In this document: piece by piece, positions 23,209 to 30,858 of the stretch
How the letters are laid out: every line of letters begins with the position of its first letter
Numbering within the stretch: position 1 is the stretch's first letter
Assembly (NCBI GenBank): GCA_038250675.1
Contig: JBBSCB010000007.1
Location: forward strand, 1 to 64,000
DNA length: 64,000 nt
Direction of reading: 5' to 3'
From: JAICUF01 sp038250675
GTDB lineage: Bacteria > Gemmatimonadota > Gemmatimonadetes > Gemmatimonadales > GWC2-71-9
Made by a program: the position numbers and the translations under genes
The notes under the pieces: model-generated
Told to the model about the DNA's origin: nothing
Database searches by the model: none
What the model saw: only the letters and a program-made list of their open reading frames with translations

Positions 23209-25236
23209 GTGCAACGGATCGAAACCGAATTCGCCGGTCGCCAGCTCACCCTCGAAACTGGCCGCATGGCCAAGCAGGCCGCCGGCTCCGTCCTCGTGCG
23301 GTACGGGGACACCGTGGTGCTCGCCGCCGTGACCGTGTCGCCCAATGTGTCGACGCTCCCGTTCTTTCCGCTGACCGTCGAGTACCGCGAGAAGACCTAC
23401 GCCGCGGGCAAGATCCCCGGCGGCTTCCTCAAGCGTGAGGGCCGGCCGTCGGACAAGGAAATCCTCGCCTGCCGGTTGATCGATCGCTCGATCCGCCCAC
23501 TGTTTCCCGAGGGATTCAAGAACGAAGTGCAGGTGTTCATCACCGTGCTCTCCGCCGACCAGGAGAACGACGCCGACATCCTCGGCGTGACCGCTGCGTC
23601 CGCGGCGCTCAATCTCTCGCACATCCCGTGGAACGGCCCGCTGGCCGCCGTGCGGGTGGGCCGGGTGGACGGCAACTGGATCCTGAATCCCACGTTCCAG
23701 CAGCTTGAGTTCTCCACCATCGACCTCACGGTCAGCGGGTCGGCCGAGTCGATCCTGATGGTCGAGGGCGGCGCCCTGGAAATCTCCGAGGCGGAGCTGC
23801 TCGAGGCGCTGAAGGTGGCGCAGCAGGGGATCAAGGAGTTGGTCGGGCTGGAGAAGCAGCTGGCCACCAAGGCGCCGGCCGCCAAGAAGATGGCGTGGAC
23901 CCGTGCCGGCATGGACGAGACCCTCGCCGCGCGCGTGCGCGAGATGGGCGAAGCCGCCGTGGCCAAGGCGATCAACGCCAAGGACAAGGCGGGTCGCGCC
24001 GCGGCCGTGCGGGCCATCAAGGACCAGATCGTGGCCGAGCTCGCGCCCGAGTACGCCGACAAGATGAAGGAAGTCGGGCACGAGTTCGAGGAGATCGAGT
24101 ACCGTACGATGCGCAAGCAGGTCCTGGACAAGGGCGAGCGCGTCGACGGCCGTGACCTCGACACCATACGGCCCATCAGCATCGACACCGGCCTGCTGCC
24201 GCGGGTGCACGGTTCCGCGCTCTTCACGCGCGGGCAGACCCAGGCGCTGGTCTCGGTCACGCTGGGCACCGCGGACGACGAGCAGCGCGTCGACAGCATC
24301 GACGTCGCGGGCGAGACCACCAAGTCGTTCATGCTCCACTACAACTTCCCGCCGTTCTCCACTGGCGAGGTCAAGATGATCCGCGGCACCAGTCGCCGCG
24401 AGATCGGGCATGGCGCGCTGGCCGAGCGGGCGCTGCATCCGCTGCTGCCGCACTATGAGGAGTTCCCGTACACGCTGCGCATCGTGTCCGAAATCCTCGA
24501 GTCCAACGGCTCCTCGTCCATGGCCACCGTCTGCGGCGGCTCGCTGGCGCTCATGGATGCGGGCGTGCCGATCAAGGCGCCGTGCGCCGGCGTCGCGATG
24601 GGGCTGATCAAGGAAGGCAAGAAGGTCGCCATCCTGACCGACATCCTGGGCTCCGAGGACCACCTCGGCGACATGGACTTCAAGGTCGCGGGCACCGAGG
24701 CCGGGATCACGTCGATCCAGATGGACATCAAGATCGAGGGCCTCGACGTCAAGATCATGGAGCAGGCGCTGGAAAAGGCCCGCCTCGGCCGGCTGCACAT
24801 CCTCGGTGAGATGAAGAAGGCGCTCGCGGATCCGCGTCCCGAGCTCTCGCCCTACGCCCCGCGGATCATCACGATCCAGATTGCGCCGTCCAAGATCGGC
24901 GACGTGATCGGACCCAAGGGCAAGACGATCCGGGCGATCCAGGATGCCACCGGTGCGCGCATCAATATCGATGACAGCGGCCTGGTGACGATTTCCGCCG
25001 TGGGCGGCGAAGCCGGCGAGAAGGCGCGCGCCATGGTCGCCGCGATCACCACGGAGCCCGAGGTGGGGAAGACGTACGAAGGACCGGTCAAGAGCACGAC
25101 CGCGTTCGGCGCGTTCGTCGAGATCCTGCCGGGTGTGGAAGGGCTGCTGCACATCAGTGAGTTGCAGCACGGCCGCACCGAGAAGACCGAGGACGTGGTC
25201 AAGAAGGGCGACGTGGTCCAGGTCAAGCTGCTCTAG
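23209..25236 (+). CDS. pnp: Polyribonucleotide nucleotidyltransferase, truncated by in-frame amber
   Basis: A 3'-5' phosphorolytic exoribonuclease. Two RNase PH domains are present (IETEFAGRQLTLETGRMAKQ onward, and VDGRDLDTIRPISIDTGLL onward), then a KH domain (GDVIGPKGKTIRAIQ) and an S1 domain (FGAFVEILPGVEGLLHISEL). GTG 23209 is chosen for the SD-like GAGAAGG 8 nt upstream and the normal N-terminus. Translation meets TAG at 25234-25236 after DVVQVKLL, inside the S1 domain. The frame then continues for 18 more family-typical codons to a TAG at 25291-25293. As read, the product is 675 aa instead of 694. Confidence 0.93.
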   Translation: MQRIETEFAGRQLTLETGRMAKQAAGSVLVRYGDTVVLAAVTVSPNVSTLPFFPLTVEYREKTYAAGKIPGGFLKREGRPSDKEILACRLIDRSIRPLFPEGFKNEVQVFITVLSADQENDADILGVTAASAALNLSHIPWNGPLAAVRVGRVDGNWILNPTFQQLEFSTIDLTVSGSAESILMVEGGALEISEAELLEALKVAQQGIKELVGLEKQLATKAPAAKKMAWTRAGMDETLAARVREMGEAAVAKAINAKDKAGRAAAVRAIKDQIVAELAPEYADKMKEVGHEFEEIEYRTMRKQVLDKGERVDGRDLDTIRPISIDTGLLPRVHGSALFTRGQTQALVSVTLGTADDEQRVDSIDVAGETTKSFMLHYNFPPFSTGEVKMIRGTSRREIGHGALAERALHPLLPHYEEFPYTLRIVSEILESNGSSSMATVCGGSLALMDAGVPIKAPCAGVAMGLIKEGKKVAILTDILGSEDHLGDMDFKVAGTEAGITSIQMDIKIEGLDVKIMEQALEKARLGRLHILGEMKKALADPRPELSPYAPRIITIQIAPSKIGDVIGPKGKTIRAIQDATGARINIDDSGLVTISAVGGEAGEKARAMVAAITTEPEVGKTYEGPVKSTTAFGAFVEILPGVEGLLHISELQHGRTEKTEDVVKKGDVVQVKLL

Positions 25237-25293
25237 GTGGACGAGCGCGGCCGCATGAAGCTTTCCCGGAAGGCGCTCCTTCCCAAGGAGTAG
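25237..25293 (+). pseudogene. pnp: Post-amber remnant of pnp S1 domain
   Basis: Directly after the amber codon, in the same frame, 18 codons read VDERGRMKLSRKALLPKE and end in TAG. This is the expected last strand and tail of a PNPase S1 domain, where the residue before VDERGR is normally Glu. One change (GAG to TAG at 25234) explains the break. The remnant begins with GTG, so a short reinitiated peptide is possible in principle. The M16 gene starts 7 nt after it. Confidence 0.85.
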
Positions 25294-25300
25294 CCGGCTC

Positions 25301-26560
25301 GTGGAAACGGTCCAACTCGACGAGGGGCTGCTCCGCACGACCGCACCCAACGGGCTGCAGGTCCTGACGGAGCACCTCCCCGGGGTCCGCTCGGCCGCGG
25401 TCGGTATCTGGGTGCGGCAGGCCAGCGCCCACGAGCCGCGCGCCAAGATGGGCCTATCTCATCTCCTTGAACACATGGTGTTCAAGGGCACCGAACGCCG
25501 CACCGCCCAGCAGCTCGCCATGGAGCTGGAGGTGCGGGGCGGGAGTCTCGACGCGTTCACGGGCCGCGACTCCACCAGCTATCAGGCCCACGTCCTCGAC
25601 GCCGACCTCCCGCTGGCAGTCGAGATCCTCACTGACATCGTCCGCCGCCCGCTGCTCCGGTACGCCGACCTGGTGCCGGAGCGCAAGGTCGTGATCGAGG
25701 AGATCAGCGGCGTCGACGACACGCCGGACGACCTCGTGTTCGAGCTGCACGCGGAGGCGCTGTGGCCCGACCATCCGTACGGCTACTCGATCCTCGGCAC
25801 CCGCGAGTCGGTCTGCGCCCTCGGCGTGGATGATCTGCGGGCAATGCACAAGCACGGATACTTTCGCGGCAACTGCGTGGTGGCCGCAGCCGGCAACGTG
25901 CAGCACGATCAGTTGCTCACCGTGCTCGATCGCGAAGGATGGTTCGAGGGCACGGCGAGGGAGCCGGTGGTTACGCCGGTGGCCGCTGCGCCGGCCGTTC
26001 GCGGCGGGGAGCGGCTGGAAACGCGCGACACGACCCAGTCACACATCGTGTTCGGCACCGACACCTTTTCGGTGCGCGATCCGCGCCGGTTTGCGCTCGC
26101 AATCCTGGTGAACGTCTTTGGCGGCGGCATGTCCAGCCGGCTCTTCCAGCGGGTCCGGGAAGAACTGGGGCTGGCATATGCGGTGTTTGCGTTCAAGCAC
26201 TTCTATCATGGCACCGGCCAGCTGGGCGTCTACGTCGGCACGCAGCCGGACACCGCCGGCCGCGCAGTCGACGCCATCCGCGCCGAGTACGACCGGCTGG
26301 CGGCTGAGGGGCTCCCGCCCGCCGAGCTGGCGGACGGCAAGCAGCAGCTCAAGGGGCAGGTGATGCTCTCGCTCGAGAGCCCGGCGGCGCGCATGGGCCG
26401 GCTGGCGGGCTTCACGCTGCACGACGACCGCTACCGCCCGTTGGACGAGATGCTGGCCGACATCGACGCCGTTACGGCCGAGCAGGTCGCGGCGATCGCC
26501 GCCGAATTCTTCCCCGCCTCCCGCCAGACGGTGGTGCGGCTGGGACCGGAAGCCGGCTGA
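25301..26560 (+). CDS. M16 family zinc peptidase (mitochondrial processing peptidase-like)
   Basis: 419 residues. The inverted zinc motif HxxEH is present (H54, E57, H58 in SHLLEHMVFKGT), with a downstream Glu in VVIEEISGVDDTPDD as the likely third ligand. The C-terminal half contains the conserved RLFQRVREELGLAYAVF block. Such peptidases often follow pnp in bacteria. GTG 25301 lies 7 nt after the family-expected pnp stop, which suggests coupling to full-length pnp. There is no signal peptide. Substrate unknown. Confidence 0.92.
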   Translation: METVQLDEGLLRTTAPNGLQVLTEHLPGVRSAAVGIWVRQASAHEPRAKMGLSHLLEHMVFKGTERRTAQQLAMELEVRGGSLDAFTGRDSTSYQAHVLDADLPLAVEILTDIVRRPLLRYADLVPERKVVIEEISGVDDTPDDLVFELHAEALWPDHPYGYSILGTRESVCALGVDDLRAMHKHGYFRGNCVVAAAGNVQHDQLLTVLDREGWFEGTAREPVVTPVAAAPAVRGGERLETRDTTQSHIVFGTDTFSVRDPRRFALAILVNVFGGGMSSRLFQRVREELGLAYAVFAFKHFYHGTGQLGVYVGTQPDTAGRAVDAIRAEYDRLAAEGLPPAELADGKQQLKGQVMLSLESPAARMGRLAGFTLHDDRYRPLDEMLADIDAVTAEQVAAIAAEFFPASRQTVVRLGPEAG

Positions 26561-26607
26561 GCCCTGGGGCTCAGCACCGACTCTTTCCCATTTTCCGAGA
26601 CGATCAG

Positions 26608-27723
26608 ATGCTCATCGGCGTTCCGAAGGAAATCAAGACCAACGAGAATCGCATCGCCCTCGCGCCTGCCGGGGCCGAAACGCTTGTGGCCGCGGGTCAC
26701 ACCGTCGTGGTGGAGCACGATGGCGGCATGGGCAGCGGGTTCACCGACGAGGCATACGCCGCCGCCGGTGCACAGATCCTGCCGACCGCGGACGACGTGT
26801 GGCAGCGGGCCGAGATGATCATGAAGGTGAAGGAGCCGATTGCGGTGGAGTGGCCGCGGATGCGGAAGGACCAGCTGATCTACACCTACTTCCATTTTGC
26901 GGCGGCGGAAGACCTGACGCGGGCCGTGATCGATTCCGGCGCCATCGCGCTGGCTTACGAGACGGTGGAGCTGCCCAGCGGGGAGTTGCCCCTGCTCACC
27001 CCGATGTCCGAGGTGGCCGGCCGGATGGCGGTGCAGGAAGGCGCCAAGTACCTGGAGAAGGTGTTCGGCGGTAGCGGCATCCTGCTGGGCGGCGTGCCCG
27101 GCGTGGCGCCGGGCGAGGTGGTGATCATCGGTGGCGGCGTCGTCGGCATCAATGCGGCCAAGATGGCGGCAGGCCTCGGCGCGCACGTGATTATCCTCGA
27201 TATTTCGCTGGACCGGCTGCGCTACCTCGACGATGTGCTCCCGGCTAACGTGGACACCTTGTATTCCAACCGCTACAACATTCTCGAGTCGATCGAGCAC
27301 GCCGACCTGGTCGTGGGCGCGGTGCTGCTGCCCGGCGCCAAGGCGCCGCACCTGATCAAGCGGCCCGACCTCAAGCGAATGAAGCCCGGCTCGGTGATCG
27401 TGGACGTCGCGGTGGACCAGGGCGGCTGCGTCGAGACGATCAAGCCGACCACCCATGAAAAGCCGACCTACTTCGTCGACGGCATCCTCCACTATGCCGT
27501 GGCCAACATGCCGGGTGGCGTGCCCCGCACGTCCACTCTTGCGCTGACCAATGCCACGCTGCCGTACGCGCTCAAGCTGGCGCTGCACGGATGGAAAAAG
27601 GCCTGCGCCGCGGACCGCGCGCTCCGGCTCGGCCTGAACGTCGTGGGCGGCAAGGTGGTCTATCCAGGGGTGGCCGAGGCGTTCGGGCTGCCGCTGGTGG
27701 ACGTCGACGCCGTTCTCGGCTAG
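26608..27723 (+). CDS. ald: Alanine dehydrogenase
   Basis: 371 residues. NAD-dependent oxidative deamination of L-alanine to pyruvate and ammonia, or the reverse. Motifs are MLIGVPKEIKTNENRIAL at the N-terminus, KVKEPIAVEW, the catalytic His in YTYFHFAAAEDLT, EGAKYLEKVFGG, and the Rossmann motif VIIGGGVVGINAAKMAAGLG. A 7-bp GC-rich inverted repeat spans the preceding stop codon (26557-26574). dut follows after 4 bp. Confidence 0.95.
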   Translation: MLIGVPKEIKTNENRIALAPAGAETLVAAGHTVVVEHDGGMGSGFTDEAYAAAGAQILPTADDVWQRAEMIMKVKEPIAVEWPRMRKDQLIYTYFHFAAAEDLTRAVIDSGAIALAYETVELPSGELPLLTPMSEVAGRMAVQEGAKYLEKVFGGSGILLGGVPGVAPGEVVIIGGGVVGINAAKMAAGLGAHVIILDISLDRLRYLDDVLPANVDTLYSNRYNILESIEHADLVVGAVLLPGAKAPHLIKRPDLKRMKPGSVIVDVAVDQGGCVETIKPTTHEKPTYFVDGILHYAVANMPGGVPRTSTLALTNATLPYALKLALHGWKKACAADRALRLGLNVVGGKVVYPGVAEAFGLPLVDVDAVLG

Positions 27724-27727
27724 GGGC

Positions 27728-28174
27728 GTGGCGGAGGCCGTTGAAATCCTGCTGGCCCGCCTGCCACACGGGCAAGGCCTCCCGCTCCCGGGCCCGGCGA
27801 CGCCGGGCTCGGCCGGCTGCGACCTGGCCAGCGCGGAGGAGGGGACACTCCTGCCGGGCGCCCGCCGGCTCTTTGCCACCGGGATCAGTATTGCCCTGCC
27901 GGAGGGCTACGAATGCCAACTCCGACCCCGCTCGGGGCTGGCGCTCCGGCATGGGGTTACGCTCCCCAACTCGCCGGCGACGATCGACAGCGACTACCGG
28001 GGCGAGCTCCTCGTGGCGCTGATCAACCTGGGGAACGAGCCGTTCGAAGTGACTCGGGGAATGCGGATAGCCCAGATGGTCTTTGCCCGGGTTGAGCGCA
28101 TCGGGTTCCGGGTGGTCGAAAGTTTGCCCGATTCCAGCCGTGGTGTATCAGGATTTGGCAGTACGGGACGCTGA
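27728..28174 (+). CDS. dut: Deoxyuridine 5'-triphosphate nucleotidohydrolase
   Basis: 148 residues. A trimeric dUTPase that removes dUTP and makes dUMP for dTMP synthesis. All five family motifs are visible: SAGCDLAS, RPRSGLAL, the catalytic Asp in TIDSDYRGEL, RIAQMVF, and the C-terminal SSRGVSGFGSTGR. GTG 27728 follows the ald stop closely. Confidence 0.95.
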   Translation: MAEAVEILLARLPHGQGLPLPGPATPGSAGCDLASAEEGTLLPGARRLFATGISIALPEGYECQLRPRSGLALRHGVTLPNSPATIDSDYRGELLVALINLGNEPFEVTRGMRIAQMVFARVERIGFRVVESLPDSSRGVSGFGSTGR

Positions 28175-28193
28175 TCGCAGCTAAGTTCCGCTC

Positions 28194-28222
28194 TTGTTCG
28201 GTCTTACGGCGACGGTTACCTT
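28194..28222 (+). promoter_or_regulatory. Candidate promoter for mreB
   Basis: TTGTTC (28194-28199), a 17-bp spacer, then TACCTT (28217-28222). Initiation near 28229 gives a leader of only about 24 nt with no clear Shine-Dalgarno sequence before the ATG at 28253. The pair is weak by sequence but well spaced, and it lies in the only gap before the mre cluster. Confidence 0.4.
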
Positions 28223-28252
28223 AGGACGTTCTTAACCCCGGCGACCATCCAG

Positions 28253-29290
28253 ATGAAGTTTCCCGCGTTCAGTCTGGGCTCTTTCATGCCCGCGAACGAG
28301 ATCGCCGTCGATCTCGGCACCGCCAACACGCTCGTGTACGTGAAGGGCGAGGGCATCGTGCTCAACGAGCCCTCGGTCGTCGCCATCGAAAAGAGCACCG
28401 GCAAGATCAAGGGCATCGGGCTCGAGGTTAAGCGTATGCTGGGCTGGACGCCGGAAGGGATCCTCGCAATCCGACCGTTGAAGGACGGCGTCATCGCCGA
28501 CTTCGACGTGACCGAAAAGATGCTGCGGTACTTCCTCAAGACCATCATCGACAAGCACGTCTTCCGGGTGAAGCCCAAAGTCGTCATCTGCGTACCATCG
28601 GGCATCACCGAGGTGGAACGGCGCGCGGTGCGCGACTCCGCCGAGACCGCCGGCGCCAAGCAGGTCTGGATGGTGGCCGAGCCGATGGCGGCCGCCATCG
28701 GCGTGGGGCTTCCGGTCGAGACGCCGACCGGCAACATGGTGATCGACATCGGCGGCGGTACGACGGAGATCGCGGTCATCGCGCTGGCGGGCATCGTGTC
28801 CGACACGTCGATCCGGACCGGCGGTGACGAGCTCGACCAGGCGATCGTGCAGTTCATGCGCAAGAACTACAATCTGCTTGTCGGTGAGCCCACGGCCGAG
28901 CAGATCAAGATCAAGATCGGGTCGGCTGCACCGACCGGCGATGAGCGCGAGATGGAGGTGAAGGGACGTGATCTGGTCTCCGGCATCCCCAAGACGGTCC
29001 GGGTGCATTCGACCGAAATCCGTGAAGCGGTGCAGGAGCCGATCCAGCAGATCGTGGATGCGGTGCGCCGTGCCCTCGAGATCACGCCGCCCGAGCTGGC
29101 GAGCGACATCGTGGACCGCGGCATCGTGATGACCGGCGGCGGCGCACTGATCCGCGGGCTGGACATCCTGCTGGCGCAGGAGACCGGCCTTCCCATCCAC
29201 GTGGACGAAGATCCGCTCACCTGCGTCGTCCGGGGGGCCGGCCGCATACTCGACGATCACGAGAAGTACAAGAGCGTTCTCTCGATCTGA
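28253..29290 (+). CDS. mreB: Rod shape-determining protein MreB
   Basis: 345 residues. A bacterial actin that organises lateral wall synthesis. Actin-fold motifs are visible: phosphate 1 loop IAVDLGTANTLVYV, phosphate 2 loop MVIDIGGGTTEIAVI, the adenosine motif MTGGGALIRGLD, and VAEPMAAAIGVGLPV. It begins the mreB-mreC-mreD-mrdA-rodA elongasome cluster; mreC starts 3 bp after its stop. Confidence 0.97.
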   Translation: MKFPAFSLGSFMPANEIAVDLGTANTLVYVKGEGIVLNEPSVVAIEKSTGKIKGIGLEVKRMLGWTPEGILAIRPLKDGVIADFDVTEKMLRYFLKTIIDKHVFRVKPKVVICVPSGITEVERRAVRDSAETAGAKQVWMVAEPMAAAIGVGLPVETPTGNMVIDIGGGTTEIAVIALAGIVSDTSIRTGGDELDQAIVQFMRKNYNLLVGEPTAEQIKIKIGSAAPTGDEREMEVKGRDLVSGIPKTVRVHSTEIREAVQEPIQQIVDAVRRALEITPPELASDIVDRGIVMTGGGALIRGLDILLAQETGLPIHVDEDPLTCVVRGAGRILDDHEKYKSVLSI

Positions 29291-29292
29291 GC

Positions 29293-30363
29293 ATGCTCCA
29301 CGCGTCGGAACGTACGTTCGGCCGCCGCGACACCGTCTCTCTGCTCGTCTGCCTCTGCCTGTCTCTCGTCGGGCTCCTCGGGCCCGCGAGCTGGGGCGCC
29401 GCCGTCGCCACCACTCTTCGTGATACCGTTCTGTCGCCGCTCGTCTGGCTTCAGGTCCGCGCCGAGGAGGGGCGCACGAGCCGCGCCCGCTTCCGGGCGC
29501 TGAGTGTCGAGCGCGACTCCGCCGCTGCGGCCGCGCTGCTTCTGCCGGCCGTAGTGGCCGAGAACCGGCAGCTCCGCTCGCTGATTGGCCTCCGGACGCG
29601 TCTGCAGACTCCCTACATCCCGGCCGAAGTACTCCACCAATCGGGGCCCACCGACGGGCGGATGCTGCTGGTGAGCGCGGGCCGGGGCGATTCGGTGCGG
29701 CCGTTTGACCCGGTGGTCTCGTCGGAGGGACTGATCGGCGTGGTGGCCAGCGTGGACAACGAGCATGCAACCGTCATGACCTGGGCCCACTCCGATTTCC
29801 GGGTCAGCGCGTCGACGGTGGACGGACGCATCTACGGCATGGTGGCGGCATCACCGACCGGCAGCGCGGCCGAAGCGACGCTGGAGTTCCGCTCGACCAG
29901 CTATCGGGACACACTGGCCGTCGGTACCCCGGTGATCTCCTCGGGGCTCGGCGGCGTCTATCCCAAGGGCGTGCCGGTGGGCACGATCGTCGGGGTTGCG
30001 CGTGAACAGGCGGGCTGGGAGCGGGTCTACTGGCTCCGGCCGGCCGCGAGCCCGAGCGAGGTCAGTCACGTGATGATTCTCCGCGCGCCCACCGCAACGC
30101 CGCTCAATGCCGCGTTCCCCGGCGACTCGATGCTGGCGGCGGTGCGCGCGGATTCTGCGCGCCGGCTGCGCGCGGCGGACTCGCTGCTCCGCGTCCGGAT
30201 CGCCGATTCTGTCCTCCGCGTGCTGCGCGACAGCCTCCGTGCGAGCGCCGCCGGGGCTGGGGCCGCAGCTGCGCCGGTGCCCGTTGCCCCGCCGCGGCCC
30301 GCGCCGGCCCGGCCGCCCGCCGACACCGTGCGCGCACCCGCTCGCCGGGACACTGCGCCATGA
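29293..30363 (+). CDS. mreC: Rod shape-determining protein MreC
   Basis: 356 residues. An N-terminal membrane helix (about residues 15-38) is followed by a short coiled coil and the two beta domains (VVAENRQLRSLIGL, then GRGDSVRPFDPVV and ISSGLGGVYPKGVPVG). After residue 260 there is an Arg/Asp-rich helical stretch and a Pro/Ala-rich tail (PVAPPRPAPARPP) that is longer than usual. It scaffolds PBP2 and RodA in the periplasm. The stop overlaps mreD by ATGA. Confidence 0.92.
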   Translation: MLHASERTFGRRDTVSLLVCLCLSLVGLLGPASWGAAVATTLRDTVLSPLVWLQVRAEEGRTSRARFRALSVERDSAAAAALLLPAVVAENRQLRSLIGLRTRLQTPYIPAEVLHQSGPTDGRMLLVSAGRGDSVRPFDPVVSSEGLIGVVASVDNEHATVMTWAHSDFRVSASTVDGRIYGMVAASPTGSAAEATLEFRSTSYRDTLAVGTPVISSGLGGVYPKGVPVGTIVGVAREQAGWERVYWLRPAASPSEVSHVMILRAPTATPLNAAFPGDSMLAAVRADSARRLRAADSLLRVRIADSVLRVLRDSLRASAAGAGAAAAPVPVAPPRPAPARPPADTVRAPARRDTAP

Positions 30364-30857
30364 CCATCGCGCGTGCCAGCCGGGCCCAGCTCTTCATCGT
30401 CATGGCGGCGCTCGTCGTGCTGCACTTCTATGTGCGGCCCCGCTTGTGGGACGCGCGCGTCAGTCCCGACTTCCTGATGATTGCGCTGATGCTCTACGCC
30501 ATGCGGAGCCGGCCGGGTGACGCCGCCATCGCCGGCTTTCTCGTCGGGCTCGCGATGGACGGCCTCTCGCCGGCGCACTTCGGTGCCACGGCGTTGGCCA
30601 CCACGCTTGTGGCGTATGTCGCCTCCTGGGGGCGCGCGGTCTTCTTTGCCGACAACCTGCTGGTCAATGTGGGAATGATTGCGGCGGGCGTCTGGCTGCG
30701 GGATGCGATCACGCTCGGGGTCAGCGGTGCTGGCCAGGGCGGCCTGCTCGGCGAGCTGCTGGTGTACGGCCCGCTGCAGGGCGCCGTGACGGCGGTATTC
30801 GGCGTGCTCGTGCTGATCGCTTTCCGTGAGTGGTTCTCGATCCGGCTGGACGTGTGA
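30360..30857 (+). CDS. mreD: Rod shape-determining protein MreD
   Basis: 165 residues, almost entirely hydrophobic with about five membrane helices, as expected for MreD. The only recognisable blocks are SPDFLMIALMLYAMRS and AGFLVGLAMDGLSPAHFGATAL. It is assigned by position between mreC and the PBP2 gene, by size and by topology. Confidence 0.88.
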   Translation: MTIARASRAQLFIVMAALVVLHFYVRPRLWDARVSPDFLMIALMLYAMRSRPGDAAIAGFLVGLAMDGLSPAHFGATALATTLVAYVASWGRAVFFADNLLVNVGMIAAGVWLRDAITLGVSGAGQGGLLGELLVYGPLQGAVTAVFGVLVLIAFREWFSIRLDV

Positions 30858-30858
30858 C

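Noticed and set aside
25234..25236. TAG as a recoded sense codon in this genome
   Set aside because: recN, rfbB, rpsI, cmk and others end in TAG exactly at normal family C-termini, so TAG is an ordinary stop here.
26557..26574. Inverted repeat CTGAGCC...GGCTCAG as a terminator of the M16 gene
   Set aside because: The stem is short, includes the stop codon and is followed by CACCGACTCTTTCCC without a proper T-run.
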